In this document: positions 59,399-64,000 of the stretch, one piece after another
Layout of the letters: every line of letters begins with the position of its first letter
How positions within the stretch are numbered: position 1 is the stretch's first letter
Source: ZC4RG19 sp017577565
GTDB taxonomy: Bacteria; Actinomycetota; Acidimicrobiia; Acidimicrobiales; VFJN01
Reading direction: 5' to 3'
Assembly (NCBI GenBank): GCA_047459075.1
Contig: VSCH01000004.1
Coordinates: forward strand, 53,174 to 117,173
Length of the DNA stretch: 64,000 bases
Notes under the pieces: generated by a model
The model's database searches: none
What the model was told of the DNA's origin: nothing
Seen by the model: the letters and a program-made list of their open reading frames with translations, nothing else
Program-made: the position numbers and the translations under genes

Positions 59399-60030
59399 CC
59401 GACGGGCGTGACGGCCGGGTCGCCCGCGGCGAGCGGACCCGGGCCGCCGTGCTGCGCCGGGCCGCCGACATCGCGTCGGTCGAGGGCCTCGACGGGTTGT
59501 CCATCGGGCGCCTGGCCGCCGACCTGTCGGTGAGCAAGGCGGGGGTGTTCGCCCACTTCGGATCGAAGGAGGAGCTGCAGGTCGCCACCGTGCGCGCCGC
59601 CGCCCGCCGCTTCGCCGAGGAGGTCGTGGCGCCGGCGGCGGCGGCGCCCGAGGGGCTCGCCCGGGTGGTGGCGCTGGGCGAGCGCTGGCTCGACTACAGC
59701 CGCTCCGGCGTGTTCCCCGGCGGGTGCTTCTTCGTCAGCGTCGCCGCCGAGTACGACGCCCGGCCCGGGCGGGTCCGCGACGAGATCGCCGCCGCCCGCC
59801 GGCGCTGGCTCGACCACTACGCCTCGGTCGTCGCCGCCGCCCAGCGCCGGGGCGAGCTCGACCCCGGCGTCGACCCCGCCGACCTGGCCTTCGAGCTCGA
59901 CGCCCTGGGCATGGCGGCCAACCTGCACGCCCGGCTCTGCGACGACCCGTCGGCCTACGACCGCGCCCGTGCCGCGATGCGGGCCCGGCTGCGGGCGCTG
60001 GCCACGGCGCCCCACCCCGCGCTCGCCTGA
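59395..60030 (+). CDS. TetR-family transcriptional regulator
   Basis: A 211-residue repressor. Helix-turn-helix: LSIGRLAADLSVSKAGVFAHFGSKEELQ (~residues 35-60). The ligand domain contains GGCFFVSVAAEYDARPGRVRDEI, a pattern of the YsiA/TetR_C_13-like group. Overlaps the MOSC gene; the palindrome at 58695-58710 is its most likely operator. The inducer is unknown. Confidence 0.92.
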   Translation: MTDGRDGRVARGERTRAAVLRRAADIASVEGLDGLSIGRLAADLSVSKAGVFAHFGSKEELQVATVRAAARRFAEEVVAPAAAAPEGLARVVALGERWLDYSRSGVFPGGCFFVSVAAEYDARPGRVRDEIAAARRRWLDHYASVVAAAQRRGELDPGVDPADLAFELDALGMAANLHARLCDDPSAYDRARAAMRARLRALATAPHPALA

Positions 60031-60045
60031 CCCGAGGAGACCCCC

Positions 60046-60327
60046 GTGGACCTGATCGACCTCGACCGCCGCGCCCTCGCGGTGTTCCGCGGCCACCTCG
60101 CCGCCACGCCCCGGTCCCGGCTCGGCGACCCGACGCCCTGCCCCGACTGGGGCGTGCGCGACCTGGCCACGGCCGCCCTCGACGTCGTCGCCACCTACCC
60201 GCCCGAGGTGTGGGGCCGGCCGCAGTCCTTCGCCGACCGGGTCCCGGCCCCGCCGGGCGTGCCGCCCCACGTCCGCCTGGTCACGACGCTCGGTCGCCGG
60301 GCCGACTGGCGACCGGGCGCGGCGTGA
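60046..60327 (+). CDS. Shortened DinB/TIGR03086-type protein
   Basis: A 93-residue protein. Residues ~1-45 match the start of the TIGR03086 DinB-like family (LDRRALAVFRGHLAA ... DPTPCPDWGVRDLATAALD), whose normal length is about 190. The end, RLVTTLGRRADWRPG, corresponds to the family's C-terminus, so the middle metal-binding part is deleted in frame. It follows TetR after 15 bp with GAGGAG before the GTG. Either a remnant or a small regulator-like derivative. Confidence 0.6.
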   Translation: MDLIDLDRRALAVFRGHLAATPRSRLGDPTPCPDWGVRDLATAALDVVATYPPEVWGRPQSFADRVPAPPGVPPHVRLVTTLGRRADWRPGAA

Positions 60328-60345
60328 CGCGGCCGGCCGGGCCCT

Positions 60346-61695
60346 TCACCGCCGCTGCCGGCCGGTGCCCGCCCGGACGGCCTCGACGGCGGCCCGGAAG
60401 GCCCGGGCCCGGTCGCGGTAGTCGCGGTAGCGGTCGAAGCTCGGCGCCGCGGGTGACAGCAGCACGACGCCGTCGGGCCGGGCCCAGGCGAACGCCCGCC
60501 GGGTCGCCGCCTCCAGGTCGGGGCAGGCGACGACCTCGGCCCCGCCCGCGCCCCCGGCCAGCGCGGCCCGGATGCGGGGGCCCGCCTCGGAGTCGGTCAC
60601 CGCCACCAGCGTCGGCGCGTCCCGCCCGGCGACGCCCTCGGCCAGCGGCCCGTAGTCGATGCCCCGGTCCTGGCCGCCGACGATCAGCGCGACCCGGCGG
60701 CCGGGGAAGGCGGCCAGCGCGGCCAGGGTGGGCAGCACGTTGGTCGACAGGCCGTCGTCGACGAACAGGACCCCGTCGACCGTGGCCACCGGCTGGAGCC
60801 GGCTGTCGAGGTGCTCGAAGCCCTCGGCGGCCCGGGCGAGCGCGGCGTCGTCCTCGGCGCCCGGCACGCCGAGGGCGACGAGGCCGGCCCGGGCGATCAG
60901 CGCGTTGCGGTGGTTGTGCACGCCGAGCAGCCCCAGCCCGGCGGTCCAGTCGTCGACCGGCCCGCCGGGGGCGGTCACCCACTCGACCCGCGGCCCGAGC
61001 AGGTCGGCGTGGGCGCGCAGCAGCGGGTCGTCGCCGTTGGCCACGGTCAGGTCGGCGCCGGGCCGGCTGCAGAGCCGCAGCTTGTCGGCGTAGTAGGTCT
61101 CGGCGTCGCCCCGGTGCCAGGTCAGGTGGTCGGGGTGCAGCGAGGTGACCGCCACCACCGGCGGCGACGAGGTGACGTCGGCCGCCTGGTAGCTCGACAC
61201 CTCGACGACCCACCAGTCGACGTCGTCGGGCGCCTCGGGGTCGTAGGGCGGCCGGCCGATGTTGCCGGCCACGAGCACCCGGTGGCCGAGCCGCTCGACG
61301 AGGTGGCCGGCGACGGCCGAGGTCGTGCTCTTGCCCTTCGTCCCGGTGACGCACAGCACCCGCTCGCGGGGCGCCTCCTCCAGCCACATGGCCAGGCCGC
61401 CGACGACCGCGACCCCCTCCCGCTCGAGCGCCGCGACCTCGGGCCGGTAGCGGCTGATGCCCGGCGTCTTGACCACGACCTCGCAGGCGGCCAGCGCCTC
61501 CAGCCCGCCGTCGCCAATGGCGAGGACGGGCCGGCCGCCCAGGCCGCCGGCGGGCGGGTGGTCGTCGACGAGCGTCGGCTCCACCCCCAGGGACTCCAGG
61601 CGGCGGACGGCGGCGTGGCCCTCGACGCCCAGCCCCCACACGCCGACCCGGCGGCCCGGGAGGTCAGCCCAGCGGAGCGCCGGCGGCGTAGGCAT
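60346..61695 (-). CDS. murD2: UDP-MurNAc-L-alanine--L-glutamate ligase (MurD2-type)
   Basis: A 449-residue Mur ligase that adds glutamate to UDP-MurNAc-L-Ala. The ATP loop is VTGTKGKSTTSAVAGHL (~residue 115), VEVSSYQAADV and HPDHLTWHRG are Mur signatures, LGVHNHRNALIA and FEHLDSRLQPV (in place of the usual GLPHR) follow, and VDDGLSTNVLPTL. The neighbour murL makes the L-Glu-specific MurD2 type the best reading. ATG 61695 is chosen for overlap economy; GTG 61713 is in frame. Overlaps the end of murL. Confidence 0.85.
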   Translation of the reverse strand: MPTPPALRWADLPGRRVGVWGLGVEGHAAVRRLESLGVEPTLVDDHPPAGGLGGRPVLAIGDGGLEALAACEVVVKTPGISRYRPEVAALEREGVAVVGGLAMWLEEAPRERVLCVTGTKGKSTTSAVAGHLVERLGHRVLVAGNIGRPPYDPEAPDDVDWWVVEVSSYQAADVTSSPPVVAVTSLHPDHLTWHRGDAETYYADKLRLCSRPGADLTVANGDDPLLRAHADLLGPRVEWVTAPGGPVDDWTAGLGLLGVHNHRNALIARAGLVALGVPGAEDDAALARAAEGFEHLDSRLQPVATVDGVLFVDDGLSTNVLPTLAALAAFPGRRVALIVGGQDRGIDYGPLAEGVAGRDAPTLVAVTDSEAGPRIRAALAGGAGGAEVVACPDLEAATRRAFAWARPDGVVLLSPAAPSFDRYRDYRDRARAFRAAVEAVRAGTGRQRR

Positions 61696-63028
61696 CGGGG
61701 ACGAAGTGCTCACCGATCGGGACGAGCAGCGCGGCGATGTCGTCGGGACCCGGCAGGCGGTCGCCGAGCTGGTCGGCCAGCGCCCGCAGGACCGGGGAGC
61801 CGGCCCGGTCCGCCCGCTGGACGGCGAGGGCGACGGCGGCCCGGCACTCGCCGACCTCGCCGACGCACTCCCAGGGCTTCAGCGCCCCGGACGTGTCGAC
61901 CAGGCCCTCGAAGCGGGGGAGCAGGTCGAGGTCGTCGAGCGGCTCGCGCCCGTCGAAGACGGCGGCCAGGTCGTCGCGGGACATGAACGGCGAGAGGATG
62001 AGGTCGACGAACGCGCACTTGTCGCACCGGCCGCACCAGCGGTCGAGCCGCTGCGCCGGGTCGATGTGGAAGCCCCGGTTGCAGCTCTGGAAGGCCCGGT
62101 GGTAGGCGCCGAGGTGCGAGAACCGCTCGGCGATGAACAGCTCGGTGTAGGGCCTCAGGCGGGAGAAGTAGTCGATGCCCGGCCCGACCGAGCGGGCCAG
62201 CGCGCCCCGGAACAGCCGCTCGAAGTCGATGCCCTTCGACCACTGGTGGTTGATCGCCCGGCCGTCGACCTCGAGGGTCGCCACCGACGACGACCACTCG
62301 TTGGACATCACGACGGCGTCGCGCCCCTCCAGCGCGGCCGCCATGACCGCGATGGCGGAGACGATCCCGGTGACCGGCACGTGGCCGTTGAGGAAGCCGA
62401 GCTCGCGGGACCGCAGCACCTGGGGGTCGATGGCCCGCTCGGCCCGGACGACGGGCAGGCCGGTCACGGCGGCCGGGCGCTCGATGGCGGCGAAGCGGTC
62501 GCCGGGGCGGGAGACGACGAACAGCGCCGGCTCGGCGACCGGCCGGACCAGCTCGACGGTGACGATCGAGTCGATGCCGCCGCCGAAGGGGACGAGCGGC
62601 CGGGCCGCGGCCGAGGGCTCGCCGGTGGCGGGCGGTGGCTCGGGATCGAGCGCCGGGGCCTCGATGCGCAGGTCGGACAGGTCGAGGCCGTTGCGGTGGG
62701 CGAACTCGCCGAGGCCGTCGAGGTGGAACCGGCGCAGCAGCTCGACCTCGCCCGGGCGCAGCGGCGTGTGCGGCAGCTCGACGACCGGCGGGGCGGCCGT
62801 CTTGTAGTAGGACACGCCGGCCAGCAGGAACACCCAGCGGGCCGCCTCGTCGACCGCCGGGTCGTCCCAGCGCCCGCCGCCCGGGAAGGTGACCACCTCG
62901 GCGAAGTCGCGACCGTCGAGCGAGTACCGGCAGGTCAGGCGGCCGGCCGCCGGGTCGATCTCGTAGCCCTCGTAGCGGAAGGTGCGGCCGCGCCGGCCGT
63001 CGGCGGGCGGGGGGTCGGCGGAGGTCAT
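61664..63028 (-). CDS. murL: UDP-MurNAc-L-alanyl-L-glutamate epimerase MurL
   Basis: A 454-residue PP-loop-related enzyme that epimerises the L-Glu residue of UDP-MurNAc-L-Ala-L-Glu to D-Glu, bypassing MurI. Visible signatures: PFGGGIDSIVTVEL near 147-160, NEWSSSVATLEV and INHQWSKGIDFE near 265-290, and CGRCDKCAFVDLILSPFM near 345. ATG 63028 is preferred; a TAGCCT hexamer is 10 nt upstream. Its stop overlaps murD2, so both are translated together. Confidence 0.9.
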   Translation of the reverse strand: MTSADPPPADGRRGRTFRYEGYEIDPAAGRLTCRYSLDGRDFAEVVTFPGGGRWDDPAVDEAARWVFLLAGVSYYKTAAPPVVELPHTPLRPGEVELLRRFHLDGLGEFAHRNGLDLSDLRIEAPALDPEPPPATGEPSAAARPLVPFGGGIDSIVTVELVRPVAEPALFVVSRPGDRFAAIERPAAVTGLPVVRAERAIDPQVLRSRELGFLNGHVPVTGIVSAIAVMAAALEGRDAVVMSNEWSSSVATLEVDGRAINHQWSKGIDFERLFRGALARSVGPGIDYFSRLRPYTELFIAERFSHLGAYHRAFQSCNRGFHIDPAQRLDRWCGRCDKCAFVDLILSPFMSRDDLAAVFDGREPLDDLDLLPRFEGLVDTSGALKPWECVGEVGECRAAVALAVQRADRAGSPVLRALADQLGDRLPGPDDIAALLVPIGEHFVPDAYAAGAPLG

Positions 63029-63083
63029 GCGACCGACCAGGCTACCGAGCGCTCGCGTGGTGCCGCCCGGCCACGCCACGTGC

Positions 63084-63884
63084 TCAGACCGGGTGGGGGC
63101 GCAGGCGGGCGAGAGCCGCGAAGCGCCCGCACGGGCGCTCGGCCCGGTCGCTGAAGAACGGGGTGCCGGGCCCCGTGCCGACGGGGCTGACCTCGATGTT
63201 GGCCGGGTCGACGCCGGCCTCGGCCAGCACCCGCCGGTTGGCGGCCCAGAGGTCGAGGAGCCAGCGGCCGGTGCCGTCGGGGCGCAGGACGTCGTCGACG
63301 TCGCCGCCGAAGCAGTCCCGGGCCGCGTCGGCCACGTCGTCGCCCACCTGGTAGCGGTCGGCGGTGATCGCCGGGCCGATGCCGGCGACGATCCGGCCCG
63401 GCTCGGCGCCGAGGCCGGCCATCGCCTCGACGGCCGCGGCGGCGATGCGCAGCGTCGTCCCCTTCCAGCCGGCGTGGACGGCGCCGAGCACGTGGGCCTT
63501 CGGGTCGTAGAGGACGATGGGCACGCAGTCGGCGACCAGCACGGCCAGCCCGACGTCGGGCGTGGCGGTGACCAGCGCGTCGGCGGGCAGGGCGTCCTCG
63601 GTGCGGGTCGTGCCCCGGCCCCGGTGGCGGCCGTCGACGACGGCGACGTCGCGCCCGTGCGTCTGGTGGCAGAACACCATGTCCTCGAGCGCGAGGCCGA
63701 GCGCCGCGGCGGCCCGGCGCCGGTTCTCCACGACGTTCGCCGGGTCGTCGCCGACGTGCAGGCCGAGGTTCAGGCTCTCGTAGGGGCCGGTCGACACGCC
63801 GCCGCCGCGCCCCGTGACGAGGGCGACGAGCGGCATCCCCTCGAAGCACCGCCAGCGCATCGCGGCGAGGGTCGAGGTCGTCAT
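63084..63884 (-). CDS. pgeF: Peptidoglycan editing factor PgeF (YfiH, laccase-domain family)
   Basis: A 266-residue protein with the three metal-site signatures of the family: FCHQTHGRDVAVVD (~residues 70-83), VLVADCVPIVLYD and VLGAVHAGWKGTTLR (~125-145). YfiH/PgeF is reported to remove wrongly incorporated L-Ser peptidoglycan precursors; older annotation calls it polyphenol oxidase. The ATG lies 9 nt after TAGGGT. It lies on the same strand as murL and murD2 and shares a peptidoglycan-precursor theme. Confidence 0.92.
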   Translation of the reverse strand: MTTSTLAAMRWRCFEGMPLVALVTGRGGGVSTGPYESLNLGLHVGDDPANVVENRRRAAAALGLALEDMVFCHQTHGRDVAVVDGRHRGRGTTRTEDALPADALVTATPDVGLAVLVADCVPIVLYDPKAHVLGAVHAGWKGTTLRIAAAAVEAMAGLGAEPGRIVAGIGPAITADRYQVGDDVADAARDCFGGDVDDVLRPDGTGRWLLDLWAANRRVLAEAGVDPANIEVSPVGTGPGTPFFSDRAERPCGRFAALARLRPHPV

Positions 63885-63893
63885 CGCCCCCGC

Positions 63894-63899
63894 ACCCTA
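63894..63899 (-). promoter_or_regulatory. -10 hexamer TAGGGT of pgeF
   Basis: TAGGGT on the minus strand, 9 nt before ATG 63884. Confidence 0.45.
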
Positions 63900-63950
63900 C
63901 CGGCGTGCCGCCGCCCGGACGGCGCGGCGGCGGCGACGGTTGCCGGCCGT

Positions 63951-63967
63951 TCTGACGGTCTGTCAGA
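63951..63967. promoter_or_regulatory. 17-bp palindromic operator (TetR-type), copy C
   Basis: TCTGACGG-T-CTGTCAGA: the copy A motif with one mismatch. It lies 9 bp before the first codon of the truncated gene at the window end. Confidence 0.72.
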
Positions 63968-63975
63968 TTGGTGGC

Positions 63976-64000
63976 GTGCGCTCGGAGCAGGGGGGCGACG
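63976..64000 (+). CDS. Start of an unidentified gene (cut off by window)
   Basis: A GTG at 63976, 6 nt after CAGATT, opens a frame MRSEQGGD that runs off the window. Only eight codons are visible. The operator overlapping its promoter suggests a member of the same regulon or the TetR regulator itself; this is inference. Confidence 0.3.

Overview
This 64-kb window is a chromosomal segment of very high G+C content, densely packed on both strands, from an actinobacterium. Actinobacterial markers are the clpC ... radA-disA ... ispD-ispF-rlmB gene string, a DUF3039 protein, the coproporphyrin-route haem enzyme ChdC, a LytR_C protein and a groL gene under two CIRCE operators. The content (LivHMGFK transporter, FadD3-type ligase, MurL/MurD2) would fit a deep-branching class such as Acidimicrobiia, but that placement is an inference. 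There is no insertion sequence, integrase, prophage or CRISPR array, and no gene-free stretch longer than about 300 bp.

Layout. 1-7 kb: truncated serpin, a beta-propeller protein, a folate cyclo-ligase relative, an MFS exporter, DUF3039, DinB and a polyprenyl synthase. 7-18.6 kb: core housekeeping genes clpC, radA, disA, a Crp regulator, ispD-ispF-rlmB and a tRNA-Thr, with two secreted lipoproteins between. 18.7-25.5 kb: LytR_C protein, trehalose genes otsB and otsA (tail to tail), glycerate kinase, a MoaD/ThiS-like protein, groL and a phosphatase. 25.5-34.4 kb: a DUF983 protein, a large secreted hydrolase-like lipoprotein, a methyltransferase pair, fdhD with a molybdopterin oxidoreductase, and chdC. 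34.5-40 kb: branched-chain amino-acid-type ABC transporter livHMGF facing livK. 40-48 kb: alaX, larE, a CoA-disulfide-reductase-like flavoprotein overlapping glnB-glnD, a Nudix hydrolase and a glycosyltransferase. 48-54 kb: an acyl-CoA synthetase, then a cobalamin-riboswitch-controlled operon btuFCD-cobO-cbiZ for import, adenosylation and remodelling of cobamides. 54-58.6 kb: a thiolase-like protein lacking catalytic residues, an alkylsulfatase-like MBL protein and a FadD3-like ligase whose reading frame is continuous with a DoxX-like membrane gene. 58.7-64 kb: a MOSC-TetR-short DinB operon, then pgeF, murL and murD2, a group acting on peptidoglycan precursors and fragments.

Four points stand out. 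(i) The cobalamin riboswitch is followed by four alternating complementary heptamers that form a legible switch over the btuF ribosome-binding site. (ii) The palindrome TCTGAC-N5-GTCAGA occurs three times, twice over promoters of acyl-CoA ligases and once at the window end, suggesting a TetR-type fatty-acid regulon. (iii) About twenty genes have a TANNNT -10 hexamer only 6-10 nt before the start codon, which implies pervasive leaderless transcription and settles several starts. (iv) MurL beside MurD2 implies that the cell can make D-Glu in its peptidoglycan by epimerising the nucleotide precursor.
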